Assembly (NCBI GenBank): GCA_000435535.1
Contig: FR884524.1
Location: forward strand, 1,067-23,569
DNA: 22,503 nt
From: Clostridium sp. CAG:575
GTDB lineage: Bacteria; Bacillota; Clostridia; TANB77; CAG-508
Direction: 5' to 3'
Positions 7,542-15,320 of the stretch are shown one piece after another (positions within the stretch are counted from its first letter, which is position 1; every line of letters starts with the position of its first letter). Under the pieces are notes generated by a model that had not been told where the DNA came from, ran no database searches, and worked only from the letters and a program-made list of their open reading frames with translations. The position numbers and the translations under genes were made by a program.

Positions 7542-7814
7542 TTAACCTAAGAATAATTTTACAATAACCAAGCATACAACACCTGGAAGTCCTAATATAC
7601 CAACTAATATACTTGTTAAAATATTAAGTCCTATATGGAATCCAAAATTTGCTCCAACTAAATTTATTAAAAATATAGAAATTCCACCTAATACCGAATT
7701 AATAACTAATTTCAACACCTTTTTAATTGGTACTATAAATATTCTACCAAAAATAAACAAGAAACATATCCCTGCTAAATAAGTTAATATATTACTATCA
7801 ATATTCATATTCAT
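7542..7814 (-). CDS. bofA: BofA-family protein (pro-sigma-K processing inhibitor)
   Basis: A 90-aa integral membrane protein with a hydrophobic N-terminal segment, a short basic loop (PIKKVLK) and a glycine-rich hydrophobic C-terminal half (INLVGANFGFHIGLNILTSILVGILGLPGVV). Length, topology and the NILT..VGILGLPGV pattern are those of BofA proteins. In Bacillus BofA acts with SpoIVFA in the outer forespore membrane to hold back the SpoIVFB protease until engulfment is complete. GAGGGA lies 5 nt before the ATG; a second ATG two codons on is possible. It lies 64 bp after a yaaL-like gene, the same order as recR-yaaL-bofA in Bacillus, which strengthens both assignments. Whether this organism sporulates cannot be told from the window. 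Confidence 0.85.
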   Translation of the reverse strand: MNMNIDSNILTYLAGICFLFIFGRIFIVPIKKVLKLVINSVLGGISIFLINLVGANFGFHIGLNILTSILVGILGLPGVVCLVIVKLFLG

Positions 7815-7878
7815 CCCTCATCTTTACTTAACACATTACTATGCTAAATAATGGACAAATATTACTGAATTATTTGAA

Positions 7879-8160
7879 TTATCCTATCTCTTCTCTATCT
7901 GTTTCATACTCTATTTGACTGATATTATCAATAGAAATTCCTTTTGCTTTAGCCATTTTTAATAAATAATCTAGCTTAGCTTGATTTGCTTTTATTTGAT
8001 AAATATAATAGTCAATTAATTCCATTTCTGCATATTCATAATTTTTATTATCTTGTTTTAGTTCTTCTCTAGTCTTAATAATATTTTTTATTAAATCAAT
8101 CTCTTTTTCTAATTCATTTTTTTCTTCTATTTTTATTTCTTTTGTATATTCTTCTCCCAT
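7879..8160 (-). CDS. yaaL: DUF2508 (YaaL-like) protein
   Basis: A small soluble helical protein of 93 aa. The C-terminal half YYIYQIKANQAKLDYLLKMAKAKGI resembles the conserved region of DUF2508/YaaL proteins. The N-terminal half is a charged, probably coiled-coil segment. No biochemical function is established for the family. AAGGAGA lies about 6 nt before the ATG. Its place directly upstream of bofA matches Bacillus, but recR, which usually precedes it, is missing; the upstream neighbour is the divergent VirD4-like ATPase. A TATAAT at 8190-8195 (minus strand) could serve as -10, but I see no good -35. Confidence 0.78.
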   Translation of the reverse strand: MGEEYTKEIKIEEKNELEKEIDLIKNIIKTREELKQDNKNYEYAEMELIDYYIYQIKANQAKLDYLLKMAKAKGISIDNISQIEYETDREEIG

Positions 8161-8227
8161 AGTATTCTCCTTATTTTTATTTTTTAAATATTATATTCCC
8201 ATTTTTACTGTTTTATTCCAAAAACAC

Positions 8228-8256
8228 TTGATTTTTTAGCCATTTTGTAGGATAAT
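8228..8256 (+). promoter_or_regulatory. Sigma-A-type promoter of the VirD4/TraG-like gene
   Basis: TTGATT (8228-8233), a 17-nt spacer and GATAAT (8251-8256) lie 35 bp before the start codon; AAAGGGG at 8277-8283 is the ribosome binding site. Confidence 0.6.
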
Positions 8257-8290
8257 ATATGTGTATATTTTTATTTAAAGGGGCAATTAA

Positions 8291-10618
8291 ATGATGAAAA
8301 TAATTGATGATTTTTTAAAGAAATTAGATACAGATAGAAATACATTTTTAACATATATTTTAACATTAATAACTATCTATCTAACAGTTGATAGAGTTGT
8401 AGAATTTTTATTAATGTTATTTACTGGTGTATCCTATTCATATTGGGGACCAATTCAATATACATTTGCTCTTGCTTGTCCTCTATTTGCTTTTGCTTTT
8501 TCTTTTGCATCAAAGTTTGTACCTACTAAAAAGCATAGGGTAGTACTATTTTACTTTTATATGATTAACTTTGCTGTAATAGTAATTTCTATGTTCACTC
8601 AATGGCTAAATATGGGTGCATGGCTACTTTTAGTTTCTAATCCTGGATATGTCGATATTGTAACTAATTTTTCAGATTTAATACGACCTGCACTTACATC
8701 ACTTACTATCTTATTACCAATGCTACTTATTCCAAAAGTATTTAAATTCTTCTACTTTGGTGTTAATGATAGCTTAGATATGACTCGTTCTATTTGGGAT
8801 TATGGTGGAATAGATTTATCAGATAAATCAAAAGGACATGGTCCTTACACCTGTGAAGTTTTCTTATGTCAAAATAGTGAAACATCTCAAATGATTACTA
8901 TTCCAGAAAGTTCAAGATATCAATCAATGTTTGTATGTGGTGGTTCTGGCTCAGGAAAAACTTCTTTAGTTTATGAACCTTTAATTGCAAGAGATTTAGA
9001 AAGAAAATACTTTTTTAGAGAAGTTTCAAAAGAAATGGGTTTTACTGCCTTAAAAACTGGTATTGCAACATTAAATGGCCCATATGATAATGATTATTTA
9101 AATACTAATTTTAATTTAAATATGCTTATTCCTACTTCAGGAAATGAAGATGTATATAAAGCATATATGAAAAAAATGATATTAGACTCATCTTCTGAAA
9201 TAACTTATCGTAATTGCGGTGTTACTGTTTTATCACCTGATAAAGAGATTTTATCTGATATGATTGGTGTATGTAAAAACTTTGGTTTATCTTATAATAT
9301 AATAGATCCCGCAGATAAAAATTCAATTGGTTTAAATCCTTTTGTTTATGATGATGCAAATAAAATAGCAATTACTATATCTTCTGTTTTGAAATCTATG
9401 TTCAATATTTCTAAAACAGAATCTGATGAAATTTACAGAGATGATATTATTACACAAGCAATTGAAAACTTGTCATTGCTTTTAAAAGAAATGTATCCTA
9501 GAATGAATGATGGTGTTTTACCTAATTTATCTGATATGTTAAAAATGCTTACAAATTTTGATTTAGTAGAAAAAATGGCAGAAATTTTATCACATGATGA
9601 AGAATTAAAAGAAAAATATAGTGTTCAATTAGCCTACTTTAGAACTCACTTTTATAAAAATGGTTCTAATAGAGCTGTAACAGAAAAATATATATACACT
9701 GCCGTATCTCAATTAGATAATCTACTTCGTCTGCCAGGAGTAAAAACAATTCTATGTAATAGATATAATAACTTAGATTTTGATAAAATGCTTGCTAATG
9801 GTGATGTTACTTTTGTTTGTACTAGACGTGGTGATTTAGGTGCAACAAGTAATAAAGCATTTGGATTATTCTTCTTAATATCTATGCAAAATGCTGTTTT
9901 AAGAAGACCTGGTACAGAAAAATCAAGAGTTCCAAACTTCTTATATATTGATGAATTTCCTGACTTTATCTGCAAGGCTACTGAACCAATATTTACAATG
10001 TATCGTAAATACAAAATTGGTACTACTATATCAGCTCAAAACCTTGCTCAATTAGATATAGAAGGTTCAAAAGAAGATTATAAACAAACAATCTTATCAA
10101 ACTGTGCAAGTAAAATATTTACTGGTAATGCTACAATTGAAGAATTACAATGGTGGTCAGAAGAGTTTGGTAAAAAGAGAGAATGGACAATGGGTAATAC
10201 TATTGATTTCAACAAAATGGAATATGAAGCAAAACATGGTAATGTTAAATGGGAATTTGTTTATTGGTTTAAACCTGGTAAATTACAAACTTTCGGTACT
10301 AAGGACTGTGCTTATAAAATAAGAGGAGAAAATGGAAAGCCAGATATTGGTCAAGGTAAATTAAATTATCTTGAATCAAAATATAAAGAACCTAAAAAAA
10401 TTAAAACATTTGATTTTGGTAAATATTCAGATGGAGTTACAACAGATACTGAAGATAATACTGACTCAAATGCAAAGAAAAAATTTGATATTAAAAACTT
10501 AGACTTTATAGATGACAGAAATGAATATAACCCTGTTCAAACAGATACAACAGATTCTAACTATCTATTCGATAATGAAGATGCAATTGTAGTTGATTTT
10601 AAAAAACGTAAAAAATAA
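8291..10618 (+). CDS. VirD4/TraG-family P-loop ATPase (type IV coupling-protein-like), stand-alone
   Basis: The protein has 775 aa. The N-terminus carries about four membrane segments (roughly residues 17-44, 54-75, 83-106 and 130-157). The cytoplasmic part is a FtsK/HerA-type ATPase: Walker A GGSGSGKTS (217-225), Walker B FLYIDEF (550-556) and a following SAQNLAQL (581-588), which matches the C-terminal TraG/TraM-recognition region. The tail is acidic and Asp/Thr/Asn-rich, ending in KKRKK. Members of this family form hexamers at the membrane and pump DNA or protein substrates, normally next to a relaxase and a type IV secretion channel. None of those is present here: the gene is a single unit with its own promoter and terminator between yaaL/bofA and a metal-exporter-like gene. 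Codon use matches the surrounding chromosome. The substrate is unknown. Two ATGs in tandem (8291, 8294) are both possible starts. Confidence 0.88.
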   Translation: MMKIIDDFLKKLDTDRNTFLTYILTLITIYLTVDRVVEFLLMLFTGVSYSYWGPIQYTFALACPLFAFAFSFASKFVPTKKHRVVLFYFYMINFAVIVISMFTQWLNMGAWLLLVSNPGYVDIVTNFSDLIRPALTSLTILLPMLLIPKVFKFFYFGVNDSLDMTRSIWDYGGIDLSDKSKGHGPYTCEVFLCQNSETSQMITIPESSRYQSMFVCGGSGSGKTSLVYEPLIARDLERKYFFREVSKEMGFTALKTGIATLNGPYDNDYLNTNFNLNMLIPTSGNEDVYKAYMKKMILDSSSEITYRNCGVTVLSPDKEILSDMIGVCKNFGLSYNIIDPADKNSIGLNPFVYDDANKIAITISSVLKSMFNISKTESDEIYRDDIITQAIENLSLLLKEMYPRMNDGVLPNLSDMLKMLTNFDLVEKMAEILSHDEELKEKYSVQLAYFRTHFYKNGSNRAVTEKYIYTAVSQLDNLLRLPGVKTILCNRYNNLDFDKMLANGDVTFVCTRRGDLGATSNKAFGLFFLISMQNAVLRRPGTEKSRVPNFLYIDEFPDFICKATEPIFTMYRKYKIGTTISAQNLAQLDIEGSKEDYKQTILSNCASKIFTGNATIEELQWWSEEFGKKREWTMGNTIDFNKMEYEAKHGNVKWEFVYWFKPGKLQTFGTKDCAYKIRGENGKPDIGQGKLNYLESKYKEPKKIKTFDFGKYSDGVTTDTEDNTDSNAKKKFDIKNLDFIDDRNEYNPVQTDTTDSNYLFDNEDAIVVDFKKRKK

Positions 10619-10620
10619 AC

Positions 10621-10658
10621 TAAAAAAATTGGTTTCAATAAATGAAACCAATTTTTTA
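10621..10658. terminator. Bidirectional intrinsic terminator
   Basis: AAAAAATTGGTTTCA (10623-10637), a 5-nt loop and TGAAACCAATTTTTT (10643-10657) form a perfect 15-bp hairpin immediately after the ATPase stop codon. The A and T runs on both sides let it also end the leftward gene that stops at 10693. Confidence 0.92.
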
Positions 10659-10692
10659 TTATTTAATTGTTTTTAAGTGTTTTCCTATAATT

Positions 10693-11559
10693 TTAAAATG
10701 CTATATTTAATAATTGTAAAACTACTCCTGATATTACACCAATTAAATATAATAATCCAACTATTTTTAAATTTTCTTTCCAATCATGATTTGTTTTAAA
10801 TAATACCATAAGTCCAACACCAGCTCCAGTTAATAATCCTGCTATCATACTTCCAACTGAAATTACATTTTCTAAATATAAATTTGTTAGAACAACTGAT
10901 GCTGCACAATTTGGGATCAGTCCAATTAAAGCAGAAATGACAGGTCCTAATATTGGTTTATTTAAAATCCAACTTGCAATTGTGTCTTCTCCAACCAAAT
11001 GAACTATTATATTTATAATAAACGTAATTATAACAATATATATAAATATGCTAATAGTATGTTTTACTGATGATTTCAATATTCCTTTTTCATCACAGTG
11101 GCAGTGTTCTTCTTTACATACATGTTCTATTTCTATTTCTTCTAAATCATCTTTTTTATTTTTTCTAAACATGTGTATAACAACATCAATTATAAAGCCT
11201 GCTATCATTCCTATTATTAATTTTATTCCTAATATTTTTAAAATAATAATTGGTGATACTGCTTCAGATATAAATATTGGTAACATTTCATCAGATGTAG
11301 ATAAATATACAGCTATTAGTGTTCCCAATGTAATAACTCGTCCAGCATATAAATTTGTTGCTGAAACTGAAAAACCACATTGTGGAAATATTCCTAGTAT
11401 ACTACCAAAAAATGGTCCCCATTTTCCAGATTTTTGTATTGTTTTTTTTGATTTTTCTCCCATTTTATGTTCTATATATTCCATAATTAGATATGTAATA
11501 AATAAAAATGGTAATAGTTTTATGCTATCTATTAATGTTTCTTCTATAATTTCTATCAC
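10693..11559 (-). CDS. Putative multi-spanning heavy-metal/metalloid exporter (ArsP_2-like permease)
   Basis: A 288-aa integral membrane protein with eight or more hydrophobic segments. The two halves are visibly related: IFPQCGFSVSATNLY (57-71) and LIPNCAASVVLTNLY (214-228) occupy equivalent places, each followed by a glycine-containing hydrophobic segment. This duplicated Pro-x-Cys pattern and the overall sequence fit the putative 10TM heavy-metal exporter group (ArsP_2), often annotated as arsenic efflux or manganese transport. A polar loop between the halves has a dense His/Cys cluster, HVCKEEHCHCDE (146-157), which looks like a metal-binding site. The start is GTG at 11557-11559, chosen because AAGGAGGA lies 7 nt upstream. 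Promoter at 11607-11635; terminator at 10621-10658. The actual substrate cannot be read from sequence, and no arsR-like regulator is nearby. Confidence 0.78.
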   Translation of the reverse strand: MIEIIEETLIDSIKLLPFLFITYLIMEYIEHKMGEKSKKTIQKSGKWGPFFGSILGIFPQCGFSVSATNLYAGRVITLGTLIAVYLSTSDEMLPIFISEAVSPIIILKILGIKLIIGMIAGFIIDVVIHMFRKNKKDDLEEIEIEHVCKEEHCHCDEKGILKSSVKHTISIFIYIVIITFIINIIVHLVGEDTIASWILNKPILGPVISALIGLIPNCAASVVLTNLYLENVISVGSMIAGLLTGAGVGLMVLFKTNHDWKENLKIVGLLYLIGVISGVVLQLLNIAF

Positions 11560-11606
11560 ATTCTATTCCTCCTTTTAGTTAAGTTTTTACTTTATGTAAC
11601 TATCAT

Positions 11607-11635
11607 ATTATACTAAATTATTTTAGTGTTTGCAA
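11607..11635 (-). promoter_or_regulatory. Sigma-A-type promoter of the exporter-like gene
   Basis: On the minus strand TTGCAA (11630-11635), a 17-nt spacer and TATAAT (11607-11612). The -35 region overlaps the T tract of the upstream terminator. Confidence 0.75.
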
Positions 11636-11674
11636 TAAAAAATAGCAAAACTTCAATTAGAAATTTTACTATTT
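11634..11674 (-). terminator. Intrinsic terminator of the prepilin-like operon
   Basis: The arms 11641-11653 and 11661-11673 pair with two G-T pairs and a 7-nt loop. On the minus strand the stem is followed by TTTTTTATT. It lies 11 bp after the stop codon at 11685. Confidence 0.78.
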
Positions 11675-11684
11675 TCTATTTATA

Positions 11685-12008
11685 TTAATTATTATATAAA
11701 TAATCCAAAGCTTCTTTAACATTTTCTACCTTCCAATTTGGATCTTCTGGTGTGAAAGCAACCATATCTGCTGAGATTTTTTCTTGATTTTCTCCCTTAC
11801 TTTCATAACCAGCTATTGCTTTTTCATATTCATTAAGTATACTTTCTTCTCTATTTTGTGCATCTTCTGTATCTTTTTTAGCTTGTTTTAATTTTTGTAA
11901 TAAACCATTTTGTGTTAAAGAAGCTATCACTACTCCCGCTAAAATCAATAATATTATTATTGTTATTACCAAAGCAATTAATGTAATTCCTTTATTCTTA
12001 TTATACAT
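11685..12008 (-). CDS. Prepilin-like (type IV pilin N-terminal motif) protein
   Basis: From the ATG at 12006-12008 this is 107 aa. It begins MYNKNKG followed by ITLIALVITIIILLILAGV, the short basic leader, Gly at the cleavage site and long hydrophobic helix of type IV prepilins and pseudopilins, which are cut by a prepilin peptidase and sit in the membrane. The usual Glu at +5 is Ala here. After the helix comes a charged coil (KLKQAKKDTEDAQNREES) typical of pilin alpha-1, and the C-terminus ends VKEALDYLYNN. I prefer this start over the further upstream ATG at 12092 because that would destroy the class III leader and overlap the preceding gene; AAGGAGG lies about 12 nt upstream. It follows the 12052-12669 gene by 43 bp in one probable operon. 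Confidence 0.82.
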   Translation of the reverse strand: MYNKNKGITLIALVITIIILLILAGVVIASLTQNGLLQKLKQAKKDTEDAQNREESILNEYEKAIAGYESKGENQEKISADMVAFTPEDPNWKVENVKEALDYLYNN

Positions 12009-12051
12009 TTTCGTATTCTTCCTCCTTTGTTTTGTTGTTATTATTTTATAT

Positions 12052-12669
12052 TTAGACTTCAAGATTACTAATATCAATACTAACCATATCAATATATATA
12101 TTGTACCAACTGCCTGGATAATATGTTGCCACTATTTTATCATTGTACATATAACAACTTATTGTAGTATGAGCATTAATAGCTACAGCTTGTCCTTCAT
12201 TTTCATATAAAAATTTATATGGTCCATAAATATTATCTCCTATTCTTACTTTATAAGAAATAACACTATTTGTTTTAATTGTTTTTTCAAAATTGGCTGT
12301 TAAATATGCACAAGGATTATCACTACTTATTTGACCATTTGTTAAAATCCTTATTGCACTAGTACTATTTGTAACATTTACATTTATATTTTTATAGTAT
12401 TTATCTAATGTTTGTTGTCCATTTGTCGTTATTTCTTTTGTTTCATCTGTCGTTTGTCTTTTATTGTCATATAATTCATCCAATGCCTGTGATACTGTTT
12501 TAGTATCGGTGTACTTTATTTCATTTGCAAAATAGTTATAAGTTGCATATGCACTTATTCCACTTGCTAATAATATTACTGTCATCATAACTGAAATAAA
12601 CATAAAAAATTTCTTGCTTTTTAGATTTATATGGATACCTTGTCTGTTTTTCTTAATTTTACTTCTCAT
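12052..12669 (-). CDS. Single-pass membrane protein with exported domain, unknown function
   Basis: At 205 aa it has a basic N-terminus (MRSKIKKNRQGIHINLKSKK), one hydrophobic segment (about residues 21-43) and an exported domain rich in Asn, Thr and Tyr. Just after the membrane segment is VSQALDELYDN, which resembles the C-terminal VKEALDYLYNN of the downstream prepilin-like protein. The exported part has a beta-rich look (SYKVRIGDNIYGPYKFLY) and two Cys residues. No enzyme motif is seen. AGGAGA precedes the ATG by 7 nt, and a near-consensus promoter is at 12749-12777. It may be a surface or pilus-associated minor protein, judging only from the operon. Confidence 0.78.
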   Translation of the reverse strand: MRSKIKKNRQGIHINLKSKKFFMFISVMMTVILLASGISAYATYNYFANEIKYTDTKTVSQALDELYDNKRQTTDETKEITTNGQQTLDKYYKNINVNVTNSTSAIRILTNGQISSDNPCAYLTANFEKTIKTNSVISYKVRIGDNIYGPYKFLYENEGQAVAINAHTTISCYMYNDKIVATYYPGSWYNIYIDMVSIDISNLEV

Positions 12670-12748
12670 AATTTTTCTCCTATTCTCAATCTTATTTAAT
12701 CATTTGTAATTCTTTAAAATTATTACAATCTTTTGTTCCATCACTATT

Positions 12749-12777
12749 ATTATACATATTTTTTTACCTATCTTCAA
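12749..12777 (-). promoter_or_regulatory. Sigma-A-type promoter of the prepilin-like operon
   Basis: On the minus strand TTGAAG (12772-12777), a 17-nt spacer and a perfect TATAAT (12749-12754). The predicted leader is about 70 nt. Confidence 0.75.
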
Positions 12778-12815
12778 TAATTTTATTAAAATTAATTCGA
12801 CTGTAACACTTTTGT

Positions 12816-12857
12816 AACAAAAAAAAGAACTTTGCAATATTCTTATGCAAAGTTCAA
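12816..12857 (-). terminator. Intrinsic terminator of the Cys-rich protein gene
   Basis: A perfect 10-bp stem GAACTTTGCA / TGCAAAGTTC (12827-12836 and 12846-12855) with a 9-nt loop. On the minus strand it is followed by a run of eight or more T. It starts 8 bp after the stop codon. Confidence 0.88.
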
Positions 12858-12863
12858 CTTTTT

Positions 12864-13445
12864 TTATCTTCTTCTATAGCATCCACAAAAATTTCCTGTT
12901 CTTCCATTTGTATTATTATTTGGGAATACATTTGCTCTAACTGCTATAGAATCATTTGATGTATTACAATTACAAGAACATCTTCCACTATCTGAATTAT
13001 TATTTGTTCCATAACTTGAATTTATTGTTAATAATTCATTTTCTGTTTCTCCACAACCATTGCTACTTATTGTTAATAAATTCTTGCCATTTCCTCCATC
13101 ATTGTTAGAGCAATTTCCTGTTATTGATAATAGTTGTGTTCCATTGTTAGTATTTCTTGTATTATTAGACCTTCCGCAACAATTATCATTATTGCCTTCC
13201 CTTCTGTCTAGTTCTCTTAATATTCTACAAATAATTTTAGTTAATACTGCGGTTATAAATGAAAGTATTGTATATGCTATTGTAGCTACTAAATATATCA
13301 AATTTCCAATTACGAAAGTTACAACTAAAAATATTGCAAATATTATTGATGCTACTAAAAATGGGCATTTAAGAATTTTTTGTAGTGCAATTGATACAAT
13401 AATTACTGCTATAGGCAAAGCAAAAAATAATAGTAATAAGTTCAT
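12864..13445 (-). CDS. Membrane protein with Cys-rich, repeat-containing low-complexity tail
   Basis: At 193 aa the protein has two clear parts. Residues 1-75 are strongly hydrophobic (two or three membrane segments) and resemble small DUF2651/YbeF-type membrane proteins, a tentative similarity from memory. Residues 80-193 are a low-complexity tail of Asn, Gly, Ser and Thr with 11 Cys, several in pairs or CxC patterns (NCCGR, RCSCNC, FCGCYRRR). The tail holds three copies of a short motif spaced 15-18 residues apart: LLSITGN (105), LLTISSN (123), LLTINSS (138). GAAGGGAG lies 8 nt before the ATG; the terminator at 12816-12857 follows. No function can be assigned. The tail could be surface-exposed and cross-linked through Cys, or metal-binding. 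Confidence 0.8.
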   Translation of the reverse strand: MNLLLLFFALPIAVIIVSIALQKILKCPFLVASIIFAIFLVVTFVIGNLIYLVATIAYTILSFITAVLTKIICRILRELDRREGNNDNCCGRSNNTRNTNNGTQLLSITGNCSNNDGGNGKNLLTISSNGCGETENELLTINSSYGTNNNSDSGRCSCNCNTSNDSIAVRANVFPNNNTNGRTGNFCGCYRRR

Positions 13446-13574
13446 ACTCTTTCTCCCTTCACTGGTTCCATTTGTTTATTATAAAATGAAAATTATTATT
13501 CCTATTTTATAATACTTTTACTATATTTTATGCTTTTTGTTGTTTTTGGTTACTTTATGTTTTTTATTATCTTT

Positions 13575-14318
13575 CTAGTTATTGTAGTTAACACAAACTA
13601 AGTATAATCCTTGTGGCGGTAAGGTCTTACCCGCATTTGTTCTATCTTTTGATTCTATGATTTTTTCTATGTCTTCTGGTTTTATTTTTCCTGTTCCAAC
13701 ATCAACTAAAGTTCCAGCTATAATTCTAACCATATTATATAGAAATCCATTTCCTGTAAGTTCTATATATATTCTATTATTTGGCATTTTAAGTACTTCT
13801 GCTTTATAAATTGTTCTGATACTACTCTTACTGCTTGTTCCACTTGCTTTAAATGCTTTAAAATCATGTTCTCCTTCAAAGTATTTTACAGCTTGCTTCA
13901 TTTTTTCTATATCCAATTTATATGGTATATGTGTCTCTAAATTTCTATATATTGCTGATGGAATTTCGCTATTATTAATTATATATCTATATGTTTTTCT
14001 TTTACAGCTAAGTCTACTATGGAATCTTTCTTCGACTTCTTCGGCTTTTACTATACGTATAGATTTTTTTAAGTTACAGTTGATTGCTATTGACATTTTT
14101 TCTATTGGTATATTACTATTAGTTTTAAAATTAGCAACTTGTCCTAATGCATGTACTCCTGCATCTGTTCTCCCTGAGGCTTGTAAATCCACATCTTCTC
14201 CTGTAATTGTCTTAATTGCTTGTTCTATGGTTCCCTGAATGTTTAATTTATTTGGTTGTTTTTGCCATCCATTAAATTCTTTTCCATCATATTCTATTGT
14301 TAATTTTATATTTCTCAT
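13575..14318 (-). CDS. truA: tRNA pseudouridine(38-40) synthase
   Basis: TruA converts uridines at positions 38, 39 and 40 of the anticodon stem of many tRNAs to pseudouridine. The protein is 247 aa, the usual length. The signature SGRTDAGVHALGQV (48-61) contains the catalytic Asp52. The N-terminus IKLTIEYDGKEFNGWQKQ and the later RTYRYIINNSEIPS and GNGFLYNMVRIIAGTLVDVG are all standard TruA blocks. Its ATG overlaps the cdaA stop codon by 4 nt (ATGA at 14318-14315), so translation is coupled to cdaA. No clear terminator is seen in the 130 bp downstream. Confidence 0.97.
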   Translation of the reverse strand: MRNIKLTIEYDGKEFNGWQKQPNKLNIQGTIEQAIKTITGEDVDLQASGRTDAGVHALGQVANFKTNSNIPIEKMSIAINCNLKKSIRIVKAEEVEERFHSRLSCKRKTYRYIINNSEIPSAIYRNLETHIPYKLDIEKMKQAVKYFEGEHDFKAFKASGTSSKSSIRTIYKAEVLKMPNNRIYIELTGNGFLYNMVRIIAGTLVDVGTGKIKPEDIEKIIESKDRTNAGKTLPPQGLYLVCVNYNN

Positions 14319-15271
14319 ATCTTTTTTACTTCTTCATCAGATTCTTTTTTATCTTTATTTAAATTTTCTTCTTTATTTATTTTTTGTTTTATTTTTTCTA
14401 TTTTGTTATTTTTTACTGTTGTTTTTTCTGTAAATCTTTTTGTTACTATATTGCTTATCAATATTTTCTTTAATGTATCTTCTCTTACATCTGCAATTAA
14501 TGTTCCATCTTTAGCCACAGATATTTTTCCTGTTTCTTCTGATACAACAACAACTATACTATCTGATTCTTTAGAAATTCCGATTGCTGCTCTATGTCTT
14601 GTTCCTAGTTCTCTTGCTATATCTTTATCATCTGCTAATGGTAATACACAGGCTGCTGCTGCTATTTTATTATTGCTAATTACAACTGCTCCATCATGTA
14701 AAGGTGTTTTTGGAGTAAATATATTTACTAATAATTGTGGTGATACTTCTGAATTCATTGGAATTCCTGTTGCTATAATATCTTGAATGTTTATATCTCT
14801 TTCTAAAACAATTAATGCTCCTGTTTTAGTCTTTGATAGTTCTGTTGCTGCAATAACAACTTTATAAATATCTTCTTTTGTTTTTGATGCAATATCACTT
14901 TGGATTCCTAAAAATTTAGTAAATTTGTTTGTACCTAATTGTTCTAGTCCTCTTCTTAATTCTGGTTGGAAAATAACAATTATGGCAATTACTCCCCAAT
15001 TCATTATTCCTGTTAATATTGAATTTAATATATATAAATTTAGTAATCCACTAATCCAGGTTGCAATTATTAAAAATGCAATTCCTTTTGCTAATTGCCA
15101 TGCTCTTGAGCCTTTGACCATTTTTACAAAACAATAAATTAAAAAGATAACTATTGCAATGTCTAAAATTGTTGTAAATATATTAATTGGATTGTTTTTC
15201 AAATTTTGAAACATATGTACAATATTTTCATTATAAAGTGTAGTCCAATTACTTCCTATAATTTTTCCCAT
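14315..15271 (-). CDS. cdaA: Diadenylate cyclase CdaA (c-di-AMP synthase)
   Basis: CdaA makes the second messenger c-di-AMP from two ATP at the membrane, controlling potassium and osmotic balance and wall homeostasis in Firmicutes. Three membrane segments (about residues 33-52, 63-84 and 88-101) precede the DisA_N cyclase domain, which has both catalytic motifs: LHDGAVVI (191-198) and GTRHRAAIG (223-231). A Lys/Glu/Asn-rich tail of about 35 residues follows. I choose the ATG at 15269-15271 (318 aa): GGAAAGGT lies about 8 nt upstream, while the earlier in-frame ATG at 15319 has no ribosome binding site. The usual partner gene cdaR (YbbR repeats) and glmM are not next to it; truA follows with a 4-nt overlap, and a 48-aa membrane peptide gene precedes. 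Confidence 0.96.
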   Translation of the reverse strand: MGKIIGSNWTTLYNENIVHMFQNLKNNPINIFTTILDIAIVIFLIYCFVKMVKGSRAWQLAKGIAFLIIATWISGLLNLYILNSILTGIMNWGVIAIIVIFQPELRRGLEQLGTNKFTKFLGIQSDIASKTKEDIYKVVIAATELSKTKTGALIVLERDINIQDIIATGIPMNSEVSPQLLVNIFTPKTPLHDGAVVISNNKIAAAACVLPLADDKDIARELGTRHRAAIGISKESDSIVVVVSEETGKISVAKDGTLIADVREDTLKKILISNIVTKRFTEKTTVKNNKIEKIKQKINKEENLNKDKKESDEEVKKI

Positions 15272-15320
15272 TCTTACTACCTTTCCTTTTTTCAAGGCCT
15301 TTCTTTTATGAACATTCAAA

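Noticed and set aside
8291..10618. Integrative conjugative element around the VirD4-like gene
   Set aside because: No relaxase, integrase, VirB4 or attachment repeats are visible, and the flanking genes are ordinary chromosomal ones.
11048..11578. 176-aa rightward frame opposite the exporter-like gene
   Set aside because: It mirrors the membrane protein in antisense, and the leftward gene has GTG plus AAGGAGGA, promoter and terminator.
13446..13574. Promoter for the Cys-rich membrane protein gene
   Set aside because: A TATAAT exists on the minus strand near 13476-13485 but no acceptable -35 lies at the right distance, so no feature was entered.
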